A stretch of DNA of 64,000 nt. Source: Paenibacillus doosanensis (GTDB taxonomy: Bacteria > Bacillota > Bacilli > Paenibacillales > NBRC-103111). The translations under genes were made by a program, and so were the position numbers. How positions within the stretch are numbered: the stretch's first letter is position 1; every line of letters begins with the position of its first letter. Location of the stretch: NCBI RefSeq assembly GCF_025060755.1, contig NZ_JANYUY010000008.1, positions 100,018 through 164,017 of the forward strand. Reading direction: 5' to 3'. The notes below the pieces were generated by a model, which saw only the letters and a list, made by a program, of their open reading frames with translations, made no database searches and was not told the DNA's origin. Positions 9,098 to 16,359 of the stretch are shown here, one piece after another.

Positions 9098-10132
9098 TCA
9101 ACCCGTTAACGGAGTCACGTCCAGCAGGGACGCCCGTTCATTCAGCTTGTCGATCAATCCCTTCGGCACATCGATTCCGCCCCGGCTCAAGATGCCGACC
9201 CTGCTCTCGGAAGAACGTTTGCCGGGGACGATCAGACCGGGCGCGCGCGCTTCCATCCGGCCGATCAGCTCGGACGTTCTGCGGGCGAGACCCTCCCGTC
9301 CCAATAGTCCGTCCGCTTTAATGCAGACGGCCGTATGAGACGGCACGCCGACTTCGCCTGTGCCTGGTTGAGGCTCGTCGATCAGCTGGCCTTCGGACAG
9401 GAGACCGGTCAGTATTTCACCGAGAATCGTCAGGCCGAAGCCTTTATGTCCTCCGATCGGCAGTCGCGTGCCTCCCTTCGGTAGCGACATCGCCGCAGGG
9501 TCGTCGGTCGGATTGCCGTCCGCATCCAGCCCCCAGTGCGCCGGCACCCGTTCCCCCGCCTGCGCCTTATCGGACAATACGCCGTTCGAGGCGTACGCCA
9601 GACAGGCGTCGAACATTAAGGGGTAGCCTTTGTCCGTAGGCACCGCGTAGCCCATCGGGCTCGTGCCGATCACTTTCTCTTTGCGGCCGGGAGCTCCCAT
9701 CGTCGGCGCGCCCCTCGTTACGATATAGCCGATGTAGCCGTCTTGCGCAGCCGCCTCCACATACGGAGACGACGCCAATATATGGCGGGTGTTGCGGATC
9801 GCGCACAAGCCGATGCCGTGTTCGTCCGCCAGCTTCTCGGCGCGTCTCATAATGAACATGCCGCACAGCTCGCCGAGCCCGTTATCTCCGTCGTAATTTT
9901 CCAGCGCGGCATATTTATGCAGCCTTTTGATCGCGGGCTTGGCGTTAATGCCGCCTTTCAGCAATTGGTCAATCCGGCCCGGGAGCTCATAAATATCGTG
10001 ATGCCCGACGCCCCGGTACGTCGCCCGCATGAAGACGTCGGCTACTACGCCCGCATGCTCTGCGGATAACCCGGCCGCCTTGAGCAGCTCATATGTTAAC
10101 CGTTCCAGCTCCGATAACGAAATGCGAACCAA
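9098..10132 (-). CDS. Ldh family (malate/L-lactate/L-sulfolactate type) oxidoreductase
   Basis: A 344-residue NAD(P)-dependent dehydrogenase of the LDH2/MDH2 family, which interconverts 2-hydroxy and 2-oxo acids. Family features are HHDIYELPGRIDQLLKGG with the conserved His, RNTRHILASSPYVEAA, SPMGYAVPTDKGYPLMFD and GGHKGFGLTILGEILTG. I chose the TTG at 10132 because GAGGAGGG precedes it by seven bases and the protein then begins VRISLSELERL, as homologues do. The in-frame ATG at 10348 would add 72 residues read from an inserted repeat element and the tail of the amidohydrolase gene. The element at 10147-10240 separates it from the upstream genes, so it may have gained partly independent expression. 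Confidence 0.88.
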   Translation of the reverse strand: MVRISLSELERLTYELLKAAGLSAEHAGVVADVFMRATYRGVGHHDIYELPGRIDQLLKGGINAKPAIKRLHKYAALENYDGDNGLGELCGMFIMRRAEKLADEHGIGLCAIRNTRHILASSPYVEAAAQDGYIGYIVTRGAPTMGAPGRKEKVIGTSPMGYAVPTDKGYPLMFDACLAYASNGVLSDKAQAGERVPAHWGLDADGNPTDDPAAMSLPKGGTRLPIGGHKGFGLTILGEILTGLLSEGQLIDEPQPGTGEVGVPSHTAVCIKADGLLGREGLARRTSELIGRMEARAPGLIVPGKRSSESRVGILSRGGIDVPKGLIDKLNERASLLDVTPLTG

Positions 10133-10146
10133 GCTCTGTCCCTCCT

Positions 10147-10240
10147 CTAAAAATGTGGTGAAAAAGTCCGTTTGCAAAGGCGAACGCTTACGCTTTTCCT
10201 GATTCAAATGGCCCCTCCGCTCTTTTTTCACCGGGCTTTT
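10147..10240. repeat. Dispersed MITE-like inverted-repeat element, short form
   Basis: About 94 bp with inverted ends (TGTGGTGAAAAAGTCC on the left, TTTTTTCACCGGGCTT on the right) and a core shared with copies at 22536-22712, 31970-32060 and 63380-63630. The core reads GGCGAACGCTTACGC and ATGGCCCCTCCGCTC. It sits between the second amidohydrolase and the Ldh gene inside the catabolic operon. The left end follows a TA, and the right end has lost its TA. Confidence 0.8.
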
Positions 10241-10322
10241 GCCCAACGCAGTCTTTGCACCTGATTCGCCTGACGCGGGGAGCTTATTGAAGCCGGTGCG
10301 CATCAGGCGGTCCCGCCGTTCT

Positions 10323-11393
10323 TTATAATCCATACCAAGCTCTGGCATTATCGGAAAATATGCGCTTGCGCAAATCGACCGGAAGCTTGGGAAACGCGAA
10401 TTGCGGAGAATCGAAATCCCAATGCGGGTAATCGCTGGCGAACATCAGCAGCTGCTTCGCATCCATCATCTCCAGCGTCTGCAGCAGGTGGCTGTCCTGA
10501 TCCGGCCGCTCCAGCGGCTGGGAGGTGATGCGGACATGATCGCGCAAATATTCGCTCGGCCGCTTCGTCAGCCACGGCACTTCATAGCGCAGCGCTTTAT
10601 ATTCCGCGTCGAGCCGCCACATCAGCGCCGGCAGCCAGGCGACGCCGCCCTCGACCAGAACGATCCGGAAGTCCGGAAATCTCTCGAAGACGCCCTCGGT
10701 AATAAAGCTGACCAAATGCGCTTGAAAGCCGAGAGAAAGGCATGTATGCCACTCGATATAATGGGTCGGATACCCCGGCGAAGGCTGAATGTTAATGCCC
10801 ATTCCGTCGGTGCCCGGGTGAATGGCGAACGGCAGGCCGTGGCGGGCGCAAGCCTCGTAGATCGGATAATATTGCCGCTGCCCGAACGGCGCTCTCGCGC
10901 CGGAATCGGTCATCACCTGCACGAAATGCGGATGCCCCGCCCACTTGTCGATCTCGGCGGCTGCGGCGGCGGGATCTTGATGCGCGATCGTGATCGAGCC
11001 CTTGAATACGCCGTCATAGTTATGCTTGCCGAGCCATGTCTCGGCGAGCCATTCATTGTAGGCCGCAGCGATCGCCGTGGCGAAATCGGGGTCCGGGTGC
11101 AGGTTGCAGAACGCCCGCGGAAGCAACACGCAGTGGTCGATTCCGTACGGCTTAATATGCTGCTCCCTTAGAAAATCGGGGTCCGATCCTCCGGGACCGC
11201 CGCCGGGAGGCCGGGAATCGAGCCGCTCCCCGTGAACGGGATTGCTGTAATGGCCCCGGCCTCCGCCGTTGTACCGGTCGCGCCACGGCTGGCTCAAGTA
11301 GGCTTTGATCGCGTCCTTATCGGCGGGATAAGGATGCACGTCGCAATCGATGATGCCATACGGATAATGGCTGTGCCGGTTGATTTTGTCCAT
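10323..11393 (-). CDS. Amidohydrolase family 2 (ACMSD-like) metal-dependent hydrolase or decarboxylase, copy B
   Basis: A 356-residue TIM-barrel metalloenzyme. The metal-binding start IIDCDVHPYP, the central YEACARHGLPFAIHPGTDG with a barrel histidine, HLVSFITEGVFERFPDFRIV and the late LLMFASDYPHWDFDSP with the metal-site Asp are all characteristic of the family. Members hydrolyse or decarboxylate (hydroxy)aromatic and muconate-type acids or act on lactones. It is a close paralogue of the gene at 11855-12916, the two flanking a Rieske protein. The ATG follows AAGGAG and lies 12 bp after the Rieske gene. The exact reaction is unknown. Confidence 0.87.
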   Translation of the reverse strand: MDKINRHSHYPYGIIDCDVHPYPADKDAIKAYLSQPWRDRYNGGGRGHYSNPVHGERLDSRPPGGGPGGSDPDFLREQHIKPYGIDHCVLLPRAFCNLHPDPDFATAIAAAYNEWLAETWLGKHNYDGVFKGSITIAHQDPAAAAAEIDKWAGHPHFVQVMTDSGARAPFGQRQYYPIYEACARHGLPFAIHPGTDGMGINIQPSPGYPTHYIEWHTCLSLGFQAHLVSFITEGVFERFPDFRIVLVEGGVAWLPALMWRLDAEYKALRYEVPWLTKRPSEYLRDHVRITSQPLERPDQDSHLLQTLEMMDAKQLLMFASDYPHWDFDSPQFAFPKLPVDLRKRIFSDNARAWYGL

Positions 11394-11405
11394 ACGATCT
11401 GCTCC

Positions 11406-11816
11406 TTACCGGTTAATGGTGACGACGACCTGCTCCTCCTCAACATCGACGGGGAAGGTCTCCAGTCTCGGTTCTTCCTCGCCGGGAGCTTCGACTCCGA
11501 CTTCATATGTTTTGACCCGGCATTTGTTGGGATCGAACAGCGATTGCCCGTTCGTCAGATCGAATTCCCAGCCGTGCCAAGGGCAGCGGACAACCTCGCC
11601 CTCCTTGCCGTACAGAAATTCCCCGGGCTTGGACGGCAGTGTCGTTCCCGTCACCTTGCCGAGGCAGAGCGGAGCCAGCTGATGCGGACAGCTGTTTTTT
11701 ACCGCATAATATGTTCCTTTAATATTAAAAACGCCGATCGAAATGCCTTCCAGACGAACGATTTTCCGTTCCCCGGCTTTAATATCGCCGGTGCTTCCTA
11801 CGACATGTTTGCCCAT
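11406..11816 (-). CDS. Small Rieske [2Fe-2S] protein
   Basis: A 136-residue protein made of one Rieske domain. The cluster ligands are C43-P-H45 (NSCPHQLAPL) and C78-P-W-H81 (CPWHGWEFDLTNG), with the binding loops 33 residues apart as in oxygenase-type ferredoxins. No membrane anchor or signal is seen, so it is probably a soluble electron carrier. It sits between two paralogous amidohydrolases. No Rieske oxygenase large subunit or ferredoxin reductase is present in the window, so its electron partner is not evident. The PhyH-type dioxygenase in the same operon does not normally need a ferredoxin. Confidence 0.92.
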   Translation of the reverse strand: MGKHVVGSTGDIKAGERKIVRLEGISIGVFNIKGTYYAVKNSCPHQLAPLCLGKVTGTTLPSKPGEFLYGKEGEVVRCPWHGWEFDLTNGQSLFDPNKCRVKTYEVGVEAPGEEEPRLETFPVDVEEEQVVVTINR

Positions 11817-11854
11817 TGACCATACTCTCCTCCCCGATGAACGGCAGTCAAGCT

Positions 11855-12916
11855 TTACGCCAGCCCATAAAACTCCTGCGCATTTTCAAAAAAGATCCGG
11901 TTGTACAGCTTCTCCGGCAATCTCGGAAACGCCAGCTTCGGACTGTCGAAGTCCCAGTGCGGATAATCGCTGGAGAACATCAGAATATGCTCGGCGTCCA
12001 TCATCCTCAGCATGTGCATCATGTCTTCGTCGCTGTCCGGTCTCTCCAAGGGCTGCGAAGTGATGCGGACATGATCGCGCAAATATTCGCTCGGCCGCTT
12101 CTTCACCCATGGAATTTCATGGCGCAGCGCCTTGTATTCCATATCGAGCCGCCACATTAAGGGGACGATCCATGTGGAGCTGCCCTCCACCAGCACGATG
12201 CGCAAATCCGGGTAGCGCTCGAAGGTGCCTTCGGTCAGCAGGCTGACCAGATGCGCCATGAAGCTGAGCGACATGCACGTATGCCATTCGATATAATGGC
12301 TGGGATTGCCCGGCGACGGCAAAATGTTAATGCCGATGCCGTCGAGTCCCGGATGAATGGCGAGCGGCAGATTATGGCGGCAGCACGCCTCGAAGATCGG
12401 ATGGAAATTGCGGTGCCCCATCAGAAACCGGGCCCCCGAGTCGGTCGTCACCTGCACGATATGCTTATGGCCGGCCCAGCGGTCAATCTCCTTCGCGGAA
12501 GCGATCGGGTCGCTGTGGTTGATGACGATGGACGATTTGAACACGCCGTCGGGATTATCCGGCCCGATCCACGTATCGGCGATCCATTCGTTGTAGGCGG
12601 ACGCTATCGCGTTGCCGTAGTCGAGATCGGGAAATTGGCAGCTGTTTTCGCGCGGAATGAGAATCGCATGTTTCATGTTGTATTCTTCGATTAATTGCTT
12701 GCGAACGAACTGCGGGTCGGAACCGGCCGGACCGCCGTCCGGCGGATTCGAATCAAGCCGCATGCCGTGCGACGGATTGCCGTAGAACAGCCCCCTGCCG
12801 CCTCCGCGAAACCGGTCCCGCCAAAACTTCGGCATATACTGCCGGATTTGATCCAGGCTCTTCGGAATCGGGTGAACGTCGCAATCGATAATTCCCGGTT
12901 TTTCTTTTCCTGCCAT
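11855..12916 (-). CDS. Amidohydrolase family 2 (ACMSD-like) metal-dependent hydrolase or decarboxylase, copy A
   Basis: A 353-residue TIM-barrel metalloenzyme with the same architecture as the gene at 10323. It shows IIDCDVHPIP at the start, FEACCRHNLPLAIHPGLDG in the middle and ILMFSSDYPHWDFDSP near the end. Whole blocks such as KRPSEYLRDHVRITSQPLER are identical in both copies, which points to a duplication with later divergence of the N-terminal and substrate-facing parts. The start follows AAGGAGGGGG and is 15 bp after the dioxygenase gene. The pair may act on two successive or two related substrates, or form a heteromer; this is inference. Confidence 0.87.
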   Translation of the reverse strand: MAGKEKPGIIDCDVHPIPKSLDQIRQYMPKFWRDRFRGGGRGLFYGNPSHGMRLDSNPPDGGPAGSDPQFVRKQLIEEYNMKHAILIPRENSCQFPDLDYGNAIASAYNEWIADTWIGPDNPDGVFKSSIVINHSDPIASAKEIDRWAGHKHIVQVTTDSGARFLMGHRNFHPIFEACCRHNLPLAIHPGLDGIGINILPSPGNPSHYIEWHTCMSLSFMAHLVSLLTEGTFERYPDLRIVLVEGSSTWIVPLMWRLDMEYKALRHEIPWVKKRPSEYLRDHVRITSQPLERPDSDEDMMHMLRMMDAEHILMFSSDYPHWDFDSPKLAFPRLPEKLYNRIFFENAQEFYGLA

Positions 12917-12931
12917 TGCCGCTCCCCCTCC

Positions 12932-13768
12932 TTATCTGGCCACCTGATCGGGAGCGTGCCGCTCCAGCCAACCTCGCAGCGGCACATCTTCCTCCGTCGG
13001 CGTGTAATATCCGTTGCAGTTCGTCCCCGCTCCCAGCAGCTGCCGGCGGATCGGTTCGCTATCGGCCCACAAGCTTTGCACGGTCATATCGTCCTTGGTC
13101 CGAATCCAGCGGTAGCCGTATCCGTAGAACAATACTTTGCGGGTAATATCCGACCAGTTCGGACTCGCCGTATGCCACAGCCGCCGGTCGAAGAACACCG
13201 CCGTCCCGGGCTTCACGCAGATCGGAATCGCGCCTTCCGGCTGGCCGTGGCCGCCTGCGGGCTTATCCAGCGTATTGTTCAAGTGGCTGTTCGGCACGAT
13301 CCAGAAGTTGCCCCTTCCCTGCTCCTGCAAGTCGGACAGAAAGTAGGCCACTTTCAGCGACATTCTCGGTCTCGGCACCGTTTCCATATCCACGTTCATT
13401 CGTCCGCTGTCTTGATGCCAGCCGAACGTCTTGTCGCTTTTCTCCTGACCGCTCGGCGGCGTGACGATCATATGCGCATGATACAAATAAATGTTCCAGC
13501 CCAGAATCCCCCATACTTTGGGCAGCACCCTCTCATAGTCCACCAGGTCGAGAAACAGCTTGTGATCGGGAATAAAGTTCGGATAAAACAAAGCCTTGTT
13601 GGCCTCATGCCCGGCCTGGACCTTCTCATCGTGAATCCGGTCGACCTCCCGGGTCAAAGCCTCGACCTGCTCCGGGGTTAAAGCGTCCTCCAGCACGAGA
13701 TAACCCGTCTTGTCAAAGGTTTGGCGTTCTTCTTCCGTTAGCGAGTACCGCAAGCAGCTGGCATCCAT
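12932..13768 (-). CDS. Phytanoyl-CoA dioxygenase (PhyH) family Fe(II)/2-oxoglutarate oxygenase
   Basis: A 278-residue non-heme iron oxygenase. The iron facial triad is seen as H118-x-D120 (FGWHQDSGRM) and H199 (RRLWHTASPNWS), with R210 placed to hold 2-oxoglutarate. The N-terminus has the family opening TGYLVLEDALTPEQVEAL. GGAGG 10 bp before ATG 13768 supports this start over the ATG at 13855. Members hydroxylate acyl chains or small molecules or perform halogen-free oxidations. Here it is first in the operon, downstream of an AraC regulator, and so is a likely entry oxygenase of the pathway. The substrate is unknown. Confidence 0.88.
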   Translation of the reverse strand: MDASCLRYSLTEEERQTFDKTGYLVLEDALTPEQVEALTREVDRIHDEKVQAGHEANKALFYPNFIPDHKLFLDLVDYERVLPKVWGILGWNIYLYHAHMIVTPPSGQEKSDKTFGWHQDSGRMNVDMETVPRPRMSLKVAYFLSDLQEQGRGNFWIVPNSHLNNTLDKPAGGHGQPEGAIPICVKPGTAVFFDRRLWHTASPNWSDITRKVLFYGYGYRWIRTKDDMTVQSLWADSEPIRRQLLGAGTNCNGYYTPTEEDVPLRGWLERHAPDQVAR

Positions 13769-13927
13769 GGGTTCATTGCCTCCGTTCTTTGGTCTAATGG
13801 CGGGCGGCCCGAATGAAGACCGCCGGCTTTCCACTACATCATAGTTCGTTTTCACGGCTCAGACCATTAATGATCCGTTGGCATTTGTACGATTCTACGG
13901 TTCGGCGGCAAATATTTTTGTCGATGC

Positions 13928-14701
13928 TTACCCCGACTTCTGATGCAGGAAAGCGGTCGGCGAATGACCGGTCACCTTTTTGAACACCCGATTGAAATAG
14001 GCCTGATCGCAAAATCCGGTCTTTTCGGAAATTTCCCTTACCGACATCGACTTCTCCAGCATTAAGTCCTTGGCGACGGAAACCCGGACGACATGCAAAT
14101 ATTCAATCGGCGTAAATCCGGTCACTTCCTTGAAGGCGCACGTAATATAATTGGGCGTTCTCCCGCTGTAAGCCGACAAATCCTGGAGCTTCAGAGGGTC
14201 GCTGTAATGGGCGGCGATATAATTTTTAATATCTTTGACCATCTTGGTTTTTTTACCTTTAATTCCTCTATGATCCAATTCATGATTGATAACGCTGAGC
14301 ACCTCCATCAAAATCGCCGAACAGGCCGCATTGACGTAAGGCCCCTTCTGAAGCCAATGATGCAGCAGGATGGACAGCCTCTGCTTAAAGTAGGCGGTGT
14401 TGTCCAGCCTAAGCTTATACGCCCGGTTCTCGGATAAGATGGGCAGCAGTTGCTTGTCGTCTCCGGTAGGCTCGAAAAAAACGGCATACCGCTGATGATC
14501 CTCCAGCGCTTTCGCCCACCGAAAGGAGCCCGCCGGAATGAGCAGCGCGTCTCCCTTCTGCAGCGGATAGTCCTCGTTGTCCACGTGATAAACCAGCCTC
14601 CCGCTCGTAATAAAGATCAGCAAATAGCTCGGCGTCAACGATCGGCCCAAAGCCCATTTGCCGCTCAAATCTCTCACATAACAGGAATGAATGTTTAACA
14701 T
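13928..14701 (-). CDS. AraC family transcriptional regulator
   Basis: A 257-residue regulator. The N-terminal cupin half has YLLIFITSGRLVYHVDNEDY and PLQKGDALLIPAGSF. The C-terminal half has two helix-turn-helix motifs, with LQDLSAYSGRTPNYITCAFK and VREISEKTGFCDQAYFNRVF, ending GHSPTAFLHQ. The ATG at 14701 follows AAGGGAG; the frame is open to 14911 but that part overlaps the upstream lipoprotein gene. It lies 44 bp behind that orphan lipoprotein and 159 bp before the PhyH gene, so it is the natural candidate to control the PhyH-to-YciI operon in response to a small ligand. Confidence 0.9.
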   Translation of the reverse strand: MLNIHSCYVRDLSGKWALGRSLTPSYLLIFITSGRLVYHVDNEDYPLQKGDALLIPAGSFRWAKALEDHQRYAVFFEPTGDDKQLLPILSENRAYKLRLDNTAYFKQRLSILLHHWLQKGPYVNAACSAILMEVLSVINHELDHRGIKGKKTKMVKDIKNYIAAHYSDPLKLQDLSAYSGRTPNYITCAFKEVTGFTPIEYLHVVRVSVAKDLMLEKSMSVREISEKTGFCDQAYFNRVFKKVTGHSPTAFLHQKSG

Positions 14702-14745
14702 ATCGACATCGGCTCCCTTCGCGGTAACTTCTCTCTCTTGGACAT

Positions 14746-16275
14746 CTACTGAAACATCAGCTCGTAGCTTTCGGCAAACTCCAGAAACGCTTTGCGAAAT
14801 TGCGGCTGCTCCCGCTGCTTCCTGACATACTCGCGGTAATCGTCCATGGAAATCACTCCCATAATGGCCGCTGTTCTCATCGCGATGTATTCGTCCTGAA
14901 TCTTCGGCCATTCCTTAAGCCACGTCTCCGAACGGATGACGCGGAACGGGTCGATCGCATGCTCGGCGCCGTAGAGCGTTCTGGCGGTCTCCTTCATCCG
15001 GTCGTTCCACTCTTTGGGGGCGGCCGTATTAATCACCTTCTGCCACGGGTCCAGCGCATTCGGGAAAATTTGCATTACCGCATTGCTGATTTCCTTCTGG
15101 GCCAGCTCGGTCGGTACCCTCTCCCCGCCGACGACCCGGTAATGAATGCCTTGGAAGCCGTGCAGCAGCTGCTCGGTCACTTCGGATGAAACCGCCTGGT
15201 TGTACATGTGAAGAATGCGCAGCGCCTTCTCTTTCGGCACCTCCCGGGAAATGACGAAGCCTCCCGTATATCCGACCCCGAATTCTCCGGTATGCCCGTC
15301 GGGACCGTTCAAATATGTAATGACGCCGGCCTCGTAGTGCGGGTCGAGCTTCTTCAAATCCTGGTCGTACGTATAGCTGTGATACATATTTTTCTGAAAC
15401 GTCAGCGCCTTGTCCGAGCGGAACATATATTCCTTGTCGCTCCCTTTGAGAACGGCAAACTCCTTGGACATCAGCCCCATCGCGTACACGCTGCGGTACC
15501 AGGCTACAAAATCGGTATAAGCGTCGGTAAAATATTTGTGAACAAGCCCTCCTTCCCCGTTGTAAACCGGTTCGAACCCGCCGAAGGCTCCGAAGAACGA
15601 CTCCTCAAAATGCAGCCCGACATATTGGCGCTCGGGATAAGCGTCGACGATTTGTTTCAAACCGCCGATATAGTCGTCCAGCGTAGCAGGCTCGGGAAGC
15701 CCCAGCGCCCGAAACAAATCCGGCCGCCAATGGAGCCCTCCGTCGAGCAGGGGGCGCACCCTCGGGATCACATACCGCTTGCCGTCGATGCTTGTGTATT
15801 TCCACACCTCCTCCGGAATGTATTTCGCCAAATTCGGGAAATCGCTCCAATCTCCGGCCAGCTCGCCAAGCTCCCAGAACATGCCCTGCTTGACCGCCTT
15901 GGTAAAGACGCCGTCGTCGAGCGTGTTGACCACCAGCACTTCCGGCAAGCTGCCCGAGGAGAGCACCAGCCGCAGCCTCGTCTCGTAATCGTCCAGCGGA
16001 ACAAATTCCGCCTGCAGCTTCACCTTGAACAAATCTTGAACCTTGGTCCAAAAGCGGTTGTCCAGATCCGGAATTTCCCTCGGCGTATTGGACAGCGCAT
16101 TCAGCGTGAACGGCTTCCCCCAGTCCCACCGGGCCGCTTGCTCGGGCGGTTTCACCGCGTCCGGTTTAGGAAGCATTCGCTCCGATTTGCCCGTGCCGCA
16201 GGCGGCCATCGTGTAGCAAACGACCGATGATAACGCTAATGTCAATATTTTGTTCCCAAAGCGCAGACGAGCCAT
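14746..16275 (-). CDS. Orphan extracellular solute-binding lipoprotein
   Basis: A 509-residue lipoprotein. The signal segment FGNKILTLALSSVVCYTMAAC ends in a lipobox-like MAAC. The body is an LplA-family binding protein with SGSLPEVLVVNTLDDGVF and GYTGGFVISREVPKEKALRI. It is paralogous to the importer lipoprotein at 7551-9062 but has no permease genes beside it. It lies between the YesM kinase (84 bp away) and an AraC regulator (44 bp away). It may present ligand to the kinase's extracytoplasmic domain, or be a second binding protein for the same permeases. A good catabolite-responsive element lies upstream. Confidence 0.9.
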   Translation of the reverse strand: MARLRFGNKILTLALSSVVCYTMAACGTGKSERMLPKPDAVKPPEQAARWDWGKPFTLNALSNTPREIPDLDNRFWTKVQDLFKVKLQAEFVPLDDYETRLRLVLSSGSLPEVLVVNTLDDGVFTKAVKQGMFWELGELAGDWSDFPNLAKYIPEEVWKYTSIDGKRYVIPRVRPLLDGGLHWRPDLFRALGLPEPATLDDYIGGLKQIVDAYPERQYVGLHFEESFFGAFGGFEPVYNGEGGLVHKYFTDAYTDFVAWYRSVYAMGLMSKEFAVLKGSDKEYMFRSDKALTFQKNMYHSYTYDQDLKKLDPHYEAGVITYLNGPDGHTGEFGVGYTGGFVISREVPKEKALRILHMYNQAVSSEVTEQLLHGFQGIHYRVVGGERVPTELAQKEISNAVMQIFPNALDPWQKVINTAAPKEWNDRMKETARTLYGAEHAIDPFRVIRSETWLKEWPKIQDEYIAMRTAAIMGVISMDDYREYVRKQREQPQFRKAFLEFAESYELMFQ

Positions 16276-16342
16276 TAGCCAATCCTCCTCCTGCCTTCCT
16301 TGCCTTTGAGGAAAGCTCGTTAACGGATAGATCTTATTATTA

Positions 16343-16357
16343 TTGTAAGCGCATTCT
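16343..16357. promoter_or_regulatory. Candidate catabolite-responsive element (cre, CcpA site)
   Basis: TTGTAAGCGCATTCT matches the degenerate cre consensus WTGNAANCGNWNNCW at every fixed position. It lies about 70 bp upstream of the orphan solute-binding lipoprotein gene, consistent with carbon-catabolite control. The match is by eye; CcpA binding is not shown. Confidence 0.55.
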
Positions 16358-16359
16358 TT

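Noticed and set aside
10133..10348. 72-residue N-terminal extension of the Ldh protein
   Set aside because: It is read through the inserted repeat and the end of the upstream gene. The TTG at 10132 has a strong ribosome site and gives the normal N-terminus.
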